Origin: MAG-120531 sp038125995
GTDB lineage: Bacteria > Bacteroidota > Bacteroidia > Flavobacteriales > Flavobacteriaceae
Assembly (NCBI GenBank): GCA_038125995.1
Contig: JAYPEX010000007.1
Location: 68,247 to 132,246, forward strand
DNA length: 64,000 nt
Direction of reading: 5' to 3'
Below, one piece after another: positions 43,469 through 52,844 of the stretch. How positions within the stretch are numbered: position 1 is the first letter of the stretch; every line of letters begins with the position of its first letter. The notes under the pieces were generated by a model that had not been told where the DNA came from, did not search any database, and saw nothing but the letters and a program-made list of their open reading frames with translations. Position numbers and translations under genes: made by a program.

Positions 43469-45262
43469 GTGGAAAGTACTTCAATTGACATACAATTAAC
43501 CTCGCTTCCTTCGAGCCCAGGAGTCTATCAATTTTACGACTCAAAAGGGACCATTATCTATATTGGAAAGGCCAAAAACCTCAAAAAGCGGGTGAGTTCT
43601 TATTTCGCTAAAAAACACGATGATGCTAAAACTAGAATCCTAGTTTCCAAGATTCAATCCGTTAAACACATAGTGGTTCCTACAGAAACCGATGCCCTTT
43701 TGTTGGAAAATAATCTCATAAAGAAAAACAAACCTCGTTATAACATCCTGCTCAAGGATGACAAAACCTATCCTTGGATTTGTATTGCAAAAGAACCCTA
43801 TCCAAGAGTGTTCTCCACCAGAAAACTCCTTCCTAAGAATGGAACCTATTACGGCCCCTATACCAATCCTAAAACCATAAGAGCGCTTTTGGAGTTAATT
43901 CACGAACTCTATCCGCTTCGATCATGTAACTACGATCTCTCTGCTTCAAAAGTAGAGGCCAAAAGTTATAAGCGATGCTTGGAATATCATTTGGGGAACT
44001 GTAAAGCTCCCTGTGAGGGCCTTCAGACTGAAGCTCAATACGGTGAAGACATCAAAGCAGTACAATCGATTTTAAAAGGGAAACTCAGCAAGGCCTTAAA
44101 GCTTTTTAAACACAAGATGCTCGAAAAATCAGAGCGCATGGAATTTGAAGAGGCTCAACTGTACAAGGAAAAATTAGAGTTACTTTCGAAATATCAATCC
44201 AAACGAACTGTTGTAAATCCAAAGATTGACAATGTCGATGTCTTTAGCATCATCGTCGATCAAACCCATGCCTATGTCAATTATTTAGAAGTAGTTCAAG
44301 GAGCTATTATTCGCTCTCATACCCTCGAGATCAAAAAGAAATTAAACGAAACACAAGAGCAGCTTTTAGAGTATGCCATCTTGGCGATCAAAGAAAAATA
44401 CCCCAGTATCTCCAAAGAAATCTATTTGCCCTTTGAAGTGTTGGTGCCTAAAGGATTAAAAAGCACCATTCCTAAAACAGGTGACAAAAAAAGACTCATC
44501 GAACTCTCTCATCGAAATGCCCTCTTTTACCGAAAAGACGTCCTGACACAGCTTCAATTAGTCAATCCAGATAAACACGTCGATCGAATCATGGCTCAGA
44601 TGAAGAAAGACCTCAGATTAAGTGAAGAGCCTCGACATATCGAGTGTTTTGACAATTCCAATATCCAAGGGACCAACCCTGTGGCTGCCTGTGTGGTGTT
44701 TAAAGATGGAAAACCTTCTAAAAAGGACTACAGACATTTTAAGATTAAAACCGTTGTAGGGCCTGATGATTTTGCATCCATGGAGGAAGTGGTACTCAGG
44801 CGTTATAAACGCCTTCTAAGAGAAGGGGAACCCCTGCCGCAACTCATTGTCATCGACGGAGGCAAAGGACAGTTATCCTCCGCTTTAAAAGCCTTAGAGC
44901 AACTAGGTCTTCGAGGTATAATAGCCATTATTGGAATCGCTAAACGATTGGAAGAAATCTATTTTCCTGGAGATTCAATTCCGTTATATCTAGATAAAAA
45001 ATCAGAGAGTTTAAAAATTGTACAACGCCTTCGAAATGAAGCCCATCGATTTGGCATTACCTTTCACAGAAACCTGAGAAGCAAATCAGCTTTTAATTCA
45101 GAATTAGAGTCTATTGAAGGGATTGGTCCAAAGACCGTTGAGCAACTACTTTCCAAATACAAATCACTTTCAAAAATAAGAGAACTTTCGGTTGAAGAGC
45201 TCATTCAAGAGGTAGGTCCAGCCAAGGCGACGCTCATTTTTAATGCTCTTCATTCAATCTAA
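43469..45262 (+). CDS. uvrC: UvrABC system protein C
   Basis: Dual-incision nuclease of nucleotide excision repair. 597 aa: GIY-YIG domain (GVYQFYDSKGTIIYIGKAKNLKKRVSSYF, residues 18-46), UVR motif (HKMLEKSERMEFEEAQLYKEKL), RNase H-like endonuclease region (ECFDNSNIQGTNPVAACVVF ... VIDGGKGQL), and C-terminal helix-hairpin-helix (SIEGIGPKTVEQLLSKYKS). Start codon GTG at 43469. Confidence 0.96.
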   Translation: MESTSIDIQLTSLPSSPGVYQFYDSKGTIIYIGKAKNLKKRVSSYFAKKHDDAKTRILVSKIQSVKHIVVPTETDALLLENNLIKKNKPRYNILLKDDKTYPWICIAKEPYPRVFSTRKLLPKNGTYYGPYTNPKTIRALLELIHELYPLRSCNYDLSASKVEAKSYKRCLEYHLGNCKAPCEGLQTEAQYGEDIKAVQSILKGKLSKALKLFKHKMLEKSERMEFEEAQLYKEKLELLSKYQSKRTVVNPKIDNVDVFSIIVDQTHAYVNYLEVVQGAIIRSHTLEIKKKLNETQEQLLEYAILAIKEKYPSISKEIYLPFEVLVPKGLKSTIPKTGDKKRLIELSHRNALFYRKDVLTQLQLVNPDKHVDRIMAQMKKDLRLSEEPRHIECFDNSNIQGTNPVAACVVFKDGKPSKKDYRHFKIKTVVGPDDFASMEEVVLRRYKRLLREGEPLPQLIVIDGGKGQLSSALKALEQLGLRGIIAIIGIAKRLEEIYFPGDSIPLYLDKKSESLKIVQRLRNEAHRFGITFHRNLRSKSAFNSELESIEGIGPKTVEQLLSKYKSLSKIRELSVEELIQEVGPAKATLIFNALHSI

Positions 45263-45354
45263 TTCTTAAAATTTTATTCAGATCTGTTAAACTTTGCGTT
45301 AAAAATCGTTAAAAGCACCCTTAAAGATCAACACTCTATATAAATTTGTCAATG

Positions 45355-45457
45355 CAGGGGTGTTTCCCTGTACTTTAAATAAGTTTTTCATAATTTATAA
45401 AGTTTGGTTGGTTATTTAAAAAGCTCGAGTCATGAATTCGGGCTTTTTCTTTTTTTA
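45355..45457 (+). ncRNA. Candidate small RNA / structured intergenic element
   Basis: In the uvrC/M23 gap. A short hairpin CAGGG/CCCTG (45356-45370), an AT-rich linker, the core GTTTGGTTG (45402-45410), and a terminator-like stem AAAAAGCTCGA/TCGGGCTTTTT (45418-45428, 45438-45448) with a T-rich tail to about 45457. The core and layout match the element at 27.45-27.55 kb. A recognisable promoter is not seen; boundaries are approximate. Confidence 0.45.
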
Positions 45458-45481
45458 ATCCCGATTATTGAAGGGATTTAT

Positions 45482-45489
45482 TAATTTTG
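45482..45489 (+). promoter_or_regulatory. -7 promoter box (TAATTTTG) 4 nt before the M23 peptidase
   Basis: TAATTTTG matches TAnnTTTG and leaves only CAGC before the ATG at 45494. TTG lies 11 nt upstream (45468-45470). A leaderless mRNA is implied. Confidence 0.6.
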
Positions 45490-45493
45490 CAGC

Positions 45494-46819
45494 ATGGAAG
45501 CAAGAGAACTCTTAGCTCATTTATTCAAAAGCAAAAAATTTAAACTACTCTTGGCAGCTATTTCAATTGTAGTGATTAGCTCTATTATATTCGCTTCCTC
45601 CTCCGATGAAGAATCATTGGAGCCCCTAGAACTTGAAGAAGAAACTGTTGTAAAAGAAGAGAAAGCCAAAGACAGTATGTACTACGGCTTTAATCTCAAT
45701 CAGTTCGAAGTCGTTAGAGATACCGTTAAATCAGGAGATAGTTTTGGTGAAGTACTTTTAAAACACCGCGTTGGTTATCCTGAAATTCACTCGTTAACTA
45801 CTAAAAAGAATAGAGCTATTTTTGACTTTAGAAAAATTCGAGTTGGAAGACCTTATACCATCTTAAAATCAAAGGACTCCATTAATAAAGCAGAGCTCTT
45901 TATTTATGAAATTGATAAGGTTAATTACGCTATTGTCGATCTAAGAGAAAAGGTAAGCTTAGAGCGAAAAGAACGAGAAATCAAATCAGTAGAACGCGAG
46001 GCTTCTGGAGTGATTACTACTTCCCTATCAGAAGCGATCTTAGACCAGGGAATTGATTATGATGTCACCCAAAATTTAGCCTCCATATACGCTTGGACTA
46101 TTGACTTTTGGAGACTTTCAAAAGGAGATAAATTCAAAGTAATCTACGATGAATACTATCTCAATGACGACACTTATGTAGGTATGGGTCCTATAAAAGC
46201 GGCTTATTTTGAACACAACGGAAAAGCATTTTACGCCTTTAGACATCCTTCTCCAGAAAACAAAAACATCATTGAATACTTTGACGATCAGGGAGAAAAT
46301 CTCAGAAGAGCCTTTTTAAGAGCACCTGTTAATTTTAGTCGCATTTCTTCACGCTACAATCTCAAAAGGAGAATCTCCTACTACGGAAACAAAGTAAAGC
46401 CACATAAAGGAACCGATTATGCCGCAAAGGTAGGAACCCCAATCATGGCGACAGCAAACGGAAGAGTCATTGCTGCTTCATACACAAGAGCCAATGGTAA
46501 CTACGTTAAAATTAGACATAACAATACCTATTCAACTCAATACCTTCACATGAGTAAACGCAAGGTTAAAAATGGAGATTACGTCAAACAAGGCGATGTG
46601 ATTGGATGGGTTGGTATGACTGGGAACACCTCTGGGCCTCATGTGTGCTATCGCTTTTGGAAAAACGGCAAACAAGTAGATCCTCTCAAGGAAAAGCTTC
46701 CCAAGGCTGAACCGCTCCCTGAACCATCTAGACTTACATACATCAATACCATTACCCCGGTAAAATCTCAATTGGATTGCATTGGATTTTTCAATGAATC
46801 CTTTGCACAATCAGAATAA
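45494..46819 (+). CDS. M23-family metallopeptidase (peptidoglycan endopeptidase)
   Basis: 441 aa. N-terminal membrane anchor (residues 18-36, LLLAAISIVVISSIIFASS), acidic linker, a mixed middle domain, and a C-terminal LytM domain with HKGTDYAAKVGTPIMATANGRVIAA, TQYLHMSKRKVKNGDYVKQGDVIGWVG and TSGPHVCYRFWKNG. The zinc residues H and D (HKGTD) and the final H (PHVCYRF) are intact, so an active endopeptidase is likely. Followed 2 nt later by pgi. Confidence 0.93.
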   Translation: MEARELLAHLFKSKKFKLLLAAISIVVISSIIFASSSDEESLEPLELEEETVVKEEKAKDSMYYGFNLNQFEVVRDTVKSGDSFGEVLLKHRVGYPEIHSLTTKKNRAIFDFRKIRVGRPYTILKSKDSINKAELFIYEIDKVNYAIVDLREKVSLERKEREIKSVEREASGVITTSLSEAILDQGIDYDVTQNLASIYAWTIDFWRLSKGDKFKVIYDEYYLNDDTYVGMGPIKAAYFEHNGKAFYAFRHPSPENKNIIEYFDDQGENLRRAFLRAPVNFSRISSRYNLKRRISYYGNKVKPHKGTDYAAKVGTPIMATANGRVIAASYTRANGNYVKIRHNNTYSTQYLHMSKRKVKNGDYVKQGDVIGWVGMTGNTSGPHVCYRFWKNGKQVDPLKEKLPKAEPLPEPSRLTYINTITPVKSQLDCIGFFNESFAQSE

Positions 46820-46821
46820 TT

Positions 46822-48459
46822 ATGGCATTAGGAACAACAAACCCTACACAAACCAAGGCGTGGAATGAACTTGCGTCTCACTTTAAAACAGCAAAAAAAG
46901 ATCGGATTTTAGACCTTTTTAAAGCAGAATCCAACAGAGCTGAAGATTTCTTTATCCAGTGGAATGATTTTGCTTTTGACTACTCTAAAAACTGTATTTC
47001 AGAGCAAACAAGAACGCTCCTTTTAGAACTTGCTAAGGAAGTAAATTTAAAGGATGCGATCAATCAATACTTCTCTGGAGCAACCATCAATGCAACTGAA
47101 AATAGAGCTGTATTACACACCGCGCTTAGAGCAAATCCCTCTGCAGATATCAGAGTTGATGGAAAAAATGTAATGCCCGAAGTCGCTGCTGTCAAAGCAA
47201 AAATTAAAGCGTTTTCAGAAGCTGTGATTTCTGGGTCTAAAAAAGGATATACCGGTAAGGCTTTTACCGATGTAGTCAATATTGGAATTGGAGGATCGGA
47301 CTTAGGGCCAGCCATGGTCGTTGAAGCACTAGCCTATTATCAAAACCATCTCAAGATGCACTTTGTGAGTAACGTAGATGGGGATCACGTATCAGAAGTG
47401 ATCAAGGGGCTTAACCCTGAAACAACCCTTTTTGTAGTGGTGTCAAAAACATTTACTACTCAAGAAACGCTCAGTAATGCTACTACGATTAAGAATTGGT
47501 TTTTAGAAACTGCTTCACAAGCAGATGTTGCAAAACACTTTGCTGCAGTATCGACCAATCTAGAGGCGATTGAGAACTTTGGAATTGACCTTGAAAACGT
47601 ATTCCCGATGTGGGATTGGGTTGGTGGTCGTTTCTCTCTTTGGAGTGCCGTTGGATTATCGATTGCTCTTTCGGTAGGTTACGATCATTTTGAAGGCCTT
47701 TTAGAAGGAGCAAGAGCCATGGATGATCATTTTAAATCGACAGATTTTCAAGACAATATTCCAGTGATGATGGCGCTTATTAGTGTGTGGTATGCTAATT
47801 TCCACGGGGCTGAATCAGAGGCGATCATTCCATACACTCAATATTTAAGTCGTTTTGCTGCTTATTTGCAACAAGGGATTATGGAGAGTAATGGAAAGTA
47901 TGTCGACCGTTCAGGTGCAAAGGTAACCTATCAAACAGGTACCATTATCTGGGGAGAGCCAGGAACCAATTCACAACACGCCTTCTTCCAACTAATTCAC
48001 CAAGGAACTAAAATGATCCCAACGGATTTTATCGGTTACAAAAAATCGCTCCACCAAAAACAAGATCATCACGATAAATTGATGTCCAATTTTTTCGCGC
48101 AAACGGAAGCTCTTTGTAAGGGTAAAGCCAGAGAAGAAGTTATCGCAGAGTTTGAAGCTAAAGGAACTGATTTAAAAAACGTTGAACATATTATTCCATT
48201 TAAAGTTTTTGAAGGGAATAAACCTACCAACACCTTTTTAATCGATCAATTAACACCTCAATCCCTAGGTGCGCTGATAGCCGCCTATGAGCATAAAATC
48301 TTTGTTCAAGGAGTGATTTGGAATATCTACAGTTATGACCAATGGGGTGTGGAACTCGGGAAGCAATTAGCCAATACCATTTTAAAAGACATTGAAGGGA
48401 CTGCTCAAGGAGATCACGATCCTTCAACAACCCATCTTCTCAAGCGCTATTTGAGCTAG
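46822..48459 (+). CDS. pgi: Glucose-6-phosphate isomerase
   Basis: Interconverts glucose-6-P and fructose-6-P. 545 aa. VNIGIGGSDLGPAMVVEAL and HFVSNVDGDHVSEV, the signature VVVSKTFTTQET, MWDWVGGRFSLWSAVGLSIAL, and EPGTNSQHAFFQLIHQGTKMIP are all present; C-terminal VIWNIYSYDQWGVELGK is the second PGI signature. Probably co-transcribed with the M23 gene. Confidence 0.97.
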   Translation: MALGTTNPTQTKAWNELASHFKTAKKDRILDLFKAESNRAEDFFIQWNDFAFDYSKNCISEQTRTLLLELAKEVNLKDAINQYFSGATINATENRAVLHTALRANPSADIRVDGKNVMPEVAAVKAKIKAFSEAVISGSKKGYTGKAFTDVVNIGIGGSDLGPAMVVEALAYYQNHLKMHFVSNVDGDHVSEVIKGLNPETTLFVVVSKTFTTQETLSNATTIKNWFLETASQADVAKHFAAVSTNLEAIENFGIDLENVFPMWDWVGGRFSLWSAVGLSIALSVGYDHFEGLLEGARAMDDHFKSTDFQDNIPVMMALISVWYANFHGAESEAIIPYTQYLSRFAAYLQQGIMESNGKYVDRSGAKVTYQTGTIIWGEPGTNSQHAFFQLIHQGTKMIPTDFIGYKKSLHQKQDHHDKLMSNFFAQTEALCKGKAREEVIAEFEAKGTDLKNVEHIIPFKVFEGNKPTNTFLIDQLTPQSLGALIAAYEHKIFVQGVIWNIYSYDQWGVELGKQLANTILKDIEGTAQGDHDPSTTHLLKRYLS

Positions 48460-48566
48460 ATAGGGTTTTGTTGAGTTTTTTAAGTCATATTTGCCACAAA
48501 ATAAGTATGATTTTCTGATAATATGTTAAATTTTACTAAATTTACATTGCTAAAATTAACAGTTCG

Positions 48567-48583
48567 CTAACATTCATTGTTAG
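48567..48583. promoter_or_regulatory. Dyad CTAACA-N5-TGTTAG in the promoter of the TonB receptor
   Basis: Perfect 6-bp inverted repeat with a 5-bp spacer, ending 8 bp before the -7 box at 48592-48599, therefore in the -33/spacer region where a repressor or activator could act. Confidence 0.4.
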
Positions 48584-48591
48584 ATCTTCTG

Positions 48592-48599
48592 TAATTTTG
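48592..48599 (+). promoter_or_regulatory. -7 promoter box (TAATTTTG) for the 48.6-kb TonB receptor
   Basis: TAATTTTG matches TAnnTTTG, 29 nt before the ATG, with TTGTTA 12 nt upstream (TTG at 48577-48579). Confidence 0.55.
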
Positions 48600-48628
48600 C
48601 AGGATAAAATTAAACTTTAATTTATTAC

Positions 48629-51139
48629 ATGAAAAAAATGCTCACTTCGATTGTATGTTGCTTAGCAGCTACAATCACCTTTGCTCAAGAAACCGAAACG
48701 TCATCGTCTACGGTTGAATTAGAAGAAGTAGTAGTGCTTCAATCCAAAGTGATTGATGTTGCTAAAGAACGAGTTACGCCTGTGGCTGTAACTTCGATTA
48801 AAGCAAGTGAAATCGCTTTAAAAGTAGGGAACTTAGAATTCCCAGAGATTATGAACACCACTCCAGGTGTGTACGCTACCAAACAAGGTGGTGGTTATGG
48901 AGATTCTAGAATCTCTTTAAGAGGATTTGATCAACGCAACACTTCATTTTTGATCAACGGTCAGCCGGTGAACGATATGGAAAATGGATGGGTGTATTGG
49001 TCTAACTGGCAAGGTCTAACTGATGTTGCTTCAGGAATTCAAATCCAAAGAGGTTTAGGAGCATCCCGTCTTGCTGTACCATCTGTGGGAGGAACTGTTT
49101 CTATTTTTACAAAAACTGCTGCTGTAGCTGAAGGGGGATCCTTGACTCAAGTAATGGGGAACGACGGATACCGCAAAACTTCATTTGTTTACAACACTGG
49201 TAAAAACGACAACGGTTGGGCTTCATCAATTTTATTGTCTAAATGGCAAGGAGATGGATATGTTTACAACACTAGCGGAGAGGGATTAACCTATTTCTTT
49301 GCAGTTGGATACGCTCCAGAAGACTCTAAACACTCGGTAAACTTTTCATTCTTAGGAGCAGGTCAATGGCACCACCAACGTGATGCTTGGGTTTCAATCC
49401 GTGATTACCAAAACTTTGGTAAGGATGGAATCGATCAGCGTTGGAATACCAATGGTGGTATCCTTAGAGGAGAAGAATACAACTTGAGAAGAAACTTCTA
49501 CAACAAGCCACTTGCTACCTTAAACTGGGATTACCAAATCTCTAAAAACGTAACACTTGCAACTTCACTATACGGATCTGCAGGACGTGGAGGAGGAACT
49601 GGACCAAGAGGAAACAACTACCGATCTTCTGTGGCGGATTTACTTCCATACAACATAGACTTAACACAACACTACTTAGAAAACGGTAGAGGTTCTCGTT
49701 TAGCCAATGGATTCATTGACTACGATGCCGTAGTTGCTAACAATATTCAAACAACAAATCCCTATTCTGGATCTATTAGCAATTTTGTTGGATCTCGCAT
49801 TGGATCAAATGGATTTAGAAATGACAATGTAAACCGTTCTGTTCTTGTACGCAGATCTTCTATGAACTCACATGACTGGGTTGGAGCGATCTCTTCATTG
49901 GATATCAAAAGTGGTAAATTCAGATATTCTGTAGGAGTTGATTTAAGAGACTACACCGGATATCACTACCGTGTCTTAAACGATTTATTAGGTTTAGACG
50001 GTTACTATTCAACTGGAAACAAAAACTCAGCTGGTCAAATCATCGAGACTTTAGTTGAAGCCTCTCCATTCAAAAATACTGGTATTCGTGGTCCTAAAAT
50101 AGATTACTACAACATCGGTAAAGTGGGTTGGCAAGGTATGAACACCATGATTGAATACAACAACGACAACAAATTAACAGCTGTATTACAAGCTGGTTTA
50201 TCGAATCAATCATTCCAAAGATTGGATTATTTTGATCAACCAAACAATCCTGTTTCAAACAAGGAAAATGTTGGTGGTGGTTACATCAAAGGTGGATCGA
50301 ATATCAACATCAATGAGAAGTCTAATATCTTCTTCAACGCTGGTTATATTTCAAGACAACCAAACTTTGATGCCGTATTCCCTAACTTTGCGAACAACGT
50401 CAATAAAGACCTTCAAAATGAAGAAATCAAATCGATTGAATTCGGATACGGTTATACTACTAAGTCTTTTAATATGAATATCAATGCTTACTCAACTACC
50501 TGGGGAAATCGTTTTGTAAGCCGTTCCTTAACAAACCAACAAGGAGTGGATGGATTCGCACAATTTAAAAACATTGATGTACTACACCAAGGACTTGAAT
50601 TTGAAGCAGAGTACAGTCCTACTTACCGATTCAAACTTCGCGGAATGCTTTCATTAGGAGATTGGAGATATACGAAAGATTTTGAAGCTGAATTATTTGA
50701 TGGGAACCAACAATCTATCGGTACTGGAAAACTTTACACCGACGGTGCTAAAGTAGGAGATGCTGCTCAGTTTACTACATATATCGAAGCAGTATATCGT
50801 TTGGAAGGAGTTAGCCTTGATTTTGGATACCGTTTCGTTGACGGGCTATATGCTGATTACTCGATCACCGATTCAGCGTTTACTCAAGCAAACAATGCAG
50901 GAGCGCTTAAATTACCATCTTATGGTATTGCTGACTTAGGAGCAACTGCTTATTTAAGCAGCAACTTAAGCTTGCGTGTTAACATCAACAACTTATTTGA
51001 TACTGTTTATATTGCTGAATCCAATACCAATATTCATGCAAACGCTAACTCTACGACATGGAATGGTGTAGATGTTCGCAACTCGGTATGGTTTGGATTT
51101 GGTCAAACTTGGAATGCTTCTTTAAAATACCGTTTCTAA
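48629..51139 (+). CDS. TonB-dependent receptor
   Basis: 836 aa outer-membrane transporter. Signal peptide (AATITFAQ), no carboxypeptidase-like N-domain, TonB-box-like VELEEVVVLQSK, plug domain (ISLRGFDQRNTSFLINGQPVNDMENGWVYWSNWQGL, GLGASRLAVPSVGGTVSIFTKT) and a long barrel ending LKYRF. Codons here look more uniform than in neighbours (few rare codons), which suggests high expression. Substrate unknown. Own promoter region with a dyad; terminator at 51163-51191. Confidence 0.92.
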   Translation: MKKMLTSIVCCLAATITFAQETETSSSTVELEEVVVLQSKVIDVAKERVTPVAVTSIKASEIALKVGNLEFPEIMNTTPGVYATKQGGGYGDSRISLRGFDQRNTSFLINGQPVNDMENGWVYWSNWQGLTDVASGIQIQRGLGASRLAVPSVGGTVSIFTKTAAVAEGGSLTQVMGNDGYRKTSFVYNTGKNDNGWASSILLSKWQGDGYVYNTSGEGLTYFFAVGYAPEDSKHSVNFSFLGAGQWHHQRDAWVSIRDYQNFGKDGIDQRWNTNGGILRGEEYNLRRNFYNKPLATLNWDYQISKNVTLATSLYGSAGRGGGTGPRGNNYRSSVADLLPYNIDLTQHYLENGRGSRLANGFIDYDAVVANNIQTTNPYSGSISNFVGSRIGSNGFRNDNVNRSVLVRRSSMNSHDWVGAISSLDIKSGKFRYSVGVDLRDYTGYHYRVLNDLLGLDGYYSTGNKNSAGQIIETLVEASPFKNTGIRGPKIDYYNIGKVGWQGMNTMIEYNNDNKLTAVLQAGLSNQSFQRLDYFDQPNNPVSNKENVGGGYIKGGSNININEKSNIFFNAGYISRQPNFDAVFPNFANNVNKDLQNEEIKSIEFGYGYTTKSFNMNINAYSTTWGNRFVSRSLTNQQGVDGFAQFKNIDVLHQGLEFEAEYSPTYRFKLRGMLSLGDWRYTKDFEAELFDGNQQSIGTGKLYTDGAKVGDAAQFTTYIEAVYRLEGVSLDFGYRFVDGLYADYSITDSAFTQANNAGALKLPSYGIADLGATAYLSSNLSLRVNINNLFDTVYIAESNTNIHANANSTTWNGVDVRNSVWFGFGQTWNASLKYRF

Positions 51140-51161
51140 GAAACTTCCTTATAAGATCTAA

Positions 51162-51191
51162 AAAAAGCCTCGTCTTTGACGGGGTTTTTTT
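51162..51191 (+). terminator. Intrinsic terminator after the TonB receptor
   Basis: Stem AAAAGCCTCGTC with GACGGGGTTTTT (two wobble pairs), 3-nt loop, T-run to 51191. About 30 nt later the next gene begins. Confidence 0.8.
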
Positions 51192-51222
51192 ATGTACATT
51201 TACAAAAACAAACACTTTCAAC

Positions 51223-51666
51223 ATGGCATATTCATACATTTTATCACTTCATTCGTATTTTGCATACATCGTACTCCTTATTTTGATTTATGCAGTCTAT
51301 AACGCGATCAAAGGATGGAAAACCAATAAGGCGTTTTTCGATTTGGGAAAAGACCTTCGATTGAGTCTTTTTGCTCTTATTCTTTCACACTTGCAATTGC
51401 TCATTGGATTAGTATTGTATTTTGTATCCCCTAACGGTCTTAATGCAATTCAAAAACAAGGCATGGGAGGATTGGATTCCGTGGCAAGACTTCTCGCTGT
51501 CGAACATCCCTTTGTGAACATTCTAGCAATTGTTTTTATCACCATTGGATGGTCAAAACACAAAAAACAAATGGAAGCTGTCAAAAAATTTAAGACCATT
51601 GGTGTCTTTTACGCTATTGGATTGGTTTTATTATTGAGCAGGATTCCTTGGGGTCAATGGTTCTAG
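51223..51666 (+). CDS. Four-helix membrane protein of unknown function
   Basis: 147 aa with four hydrophobic segments (about 6-28, 42-68, 90-112, 122-145). Several histidines lie near membrane edges (SLHSYFAY, LSHLQLLIG, VEHPFVN), as in small b-type cytochromes, but haem binding is only a possibility. I recognise it as a conserved-looking flavobacterial membrane protein without a firm family. Start at the ATG 51223 (MAYSYILSLHSYF); the frame is open farther upstream but that part covers the preceding terminator. Stop overlaps the convergent FAD oxidoreductase stop (CTAG). Confidence 0.75.
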   Translation: MAYSYILSLHSYFAYIVLLILIYAVYNAIKGWKTNKAFFDLGKDLRLSLFALILSHLQLLIGLVLYFVSPNGLNAIQKQGMGGLDSVARLLAVEHPFVNILAIVFITIGWSKHKKQMEAVKKFKTIGVFYAIGLVLLLSRIPWGQWF

Positions 51667-52775
51667 TAGGTGAGATTAGCGAGCTCTGCGCCAACTGCTG
51701 AGCCAATGGCGACTCCCATGCCACCAAGACGAACACCGCAATAAACATCATTAGAAAGGGCCTTAACAATAGGTCCTTTTTGTGTTCCTACACCCATGAT
51801 ACCGGACCATTGTTGATCAATTTCATAAGAAGTATGTGGTAAAATAATTTCACTCAACACGTTGTGTAGTTGATGGATGATTTGATCAGTTGTTTCAAAA
51901 ACGGTAGTTTCTTCTCCCTTAAAATTGAGATTTCGAGCACCGCCAATTAGGATGCGATTTTCAACATTTCTGAAGTAATAATAGCCTTCATCCATATGAA
52001 AAACACCCTTGATCTTTAAGTGGTCGATCGGCTTGGTGATCATCACTTGAGCACGAGCGGGTTGAATGTCTTCTTCGATCATCTGAGAAGCAAAACCATT
52101 GGTGGCTATTAGCAATTTAGAAGTGTAAAAATCACCTTCACTGGTGTGAATCTGAACTTTGTTTTGAAGTTGTGTATAGGATTGAACCTCCATGCCATAA
52201 AGCAATTGAATCTCTTTGGACTGTGCGATATAGATGAGTCGTTTCATCATTTCACCCGTATTGATTTGGCCTTCAAAAGGAGATCCTATATAAGCGTTGG
52301 CACAGTTTTCAAAATCAAACCGGTTTGGATAGACATGAAATGGAGCAGATAGGAACACCTCCTCAAGCATCTGATTAACAAGATCTAAATGATCCAGAGA
52401 ATTTTGAAAATCCTCTTGATTAAAAAACACATCATAGCCTCCGTGATTTTGATACCCAATAGCTTTTAATCCCAAACGGGATTTGAGTAATTGAACTCCC
52501 TCCCATCGCGTTCGAACCAAATCGATAACCTCTTGCTGGGAATGAGATTTTAGATCTGATACGATTTCTGAAATAGACCCAAAACAAGAAAAACCAGCAT
52601 TTTTAGTGCTCGCTCCTTTGGGTAGAATTCCCTTATCCAATACCAAAATTTTAGCTTTGGGGTATTGTTCTCTAAGACTCAGTGCGCAATTAAGTCCAAC
52701 TATTCCACTGCCGATAATACAGAAATCAACATTTGTAAACCAGCTTTGAAGCTCCCAATAACTAAATCCTTTCAT
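51663..52775 (-). CDS. FAD-dependent oxidoreductase (DAO family)
   Basis: 370 aa. Dinucleotide-binding VDFCIIGSGIVGLNCALSLR at residues 15-34, KNAGFSCFG after it, and the C-terminal DAO strand VYCGVRLGGMGVAIGSAVG. Related to glycine/D-amino acid oxidases; a typical neighbour-less flavoprotein whose substrate cannot be told. A TATATTTA box lies 4 nt before the ATG (52780-52787). Confidence 0.88.
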   Translation of the reverse strand: MKGFSYWELQSWFTNVDFCIIGSGIVGLNCALSLREQYPKAKILVLDKGILPKGASTKNAGFSCFGSISEIVSDLKSHSQQEVIDLVRTRWEGVQLLKSRLGLKAIGYQNHGGYDVFFNQEDFQNSLDHLDLVNQMLEEVFLSAPFHVYPNRFDFENCANAYIGSPFEGQINTGEMMKRLIYIAQSKEIQLLYGMEVQSYTQLQNKVQIHTSEGDFYTSKLLIATNGFASQMIEEDIQPARAQVMITKPIDHLKIKGVFHMDEGYYYFRNVENRILIGGARNLNFKGEETTVFETTDQIIHQLHNVLSEIILPHTSYEIDQQWSGIMGVGTQKGPIVKALSNDVYCGVRLGGMGVAIGSAVGAELANLTY

Positions 52776-52779
52776 GTAT

Positions 52780-52787
52780 TAAATATA
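52780..52787 (-). promoter_or_regulatory. Variant -7 box (TATATTTA) 4 nt before the FAD oxidoreductase
   Basis: TATATTTA differs from TAnnTTTG only in the last base and lies 4 nt before the ATG, directly after the accC terminator, echoing the spacing at three consensus boxes. Confidence 0.35.
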
Positions 52788-52788
52788 C

Positions 52789-52823
52789 AAAAAAAGACCC
52801 CCGAACTAGATTAGAACGGGGGT
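52789..52823 (-). terminator. Intrinsic terminator after accC
   Basis: Stem ACCCCCG/CGGGGGT (52797-52803 with 52817-52823), the loop holding a further CTA/TAG pair, and a run of seven T on the minus strand (52789-52795). Confidence 0.85.
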
Positions 52824-52844
52824 TTAATTGATGATTGAAAGAGT

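Noticed and set aside
51058..51222. Upstream extension of the membrane-protein frame
   Set aside because: It lies out of frame over the end of the TonB receptor and its terminator; the family-like protein starts at 51223.
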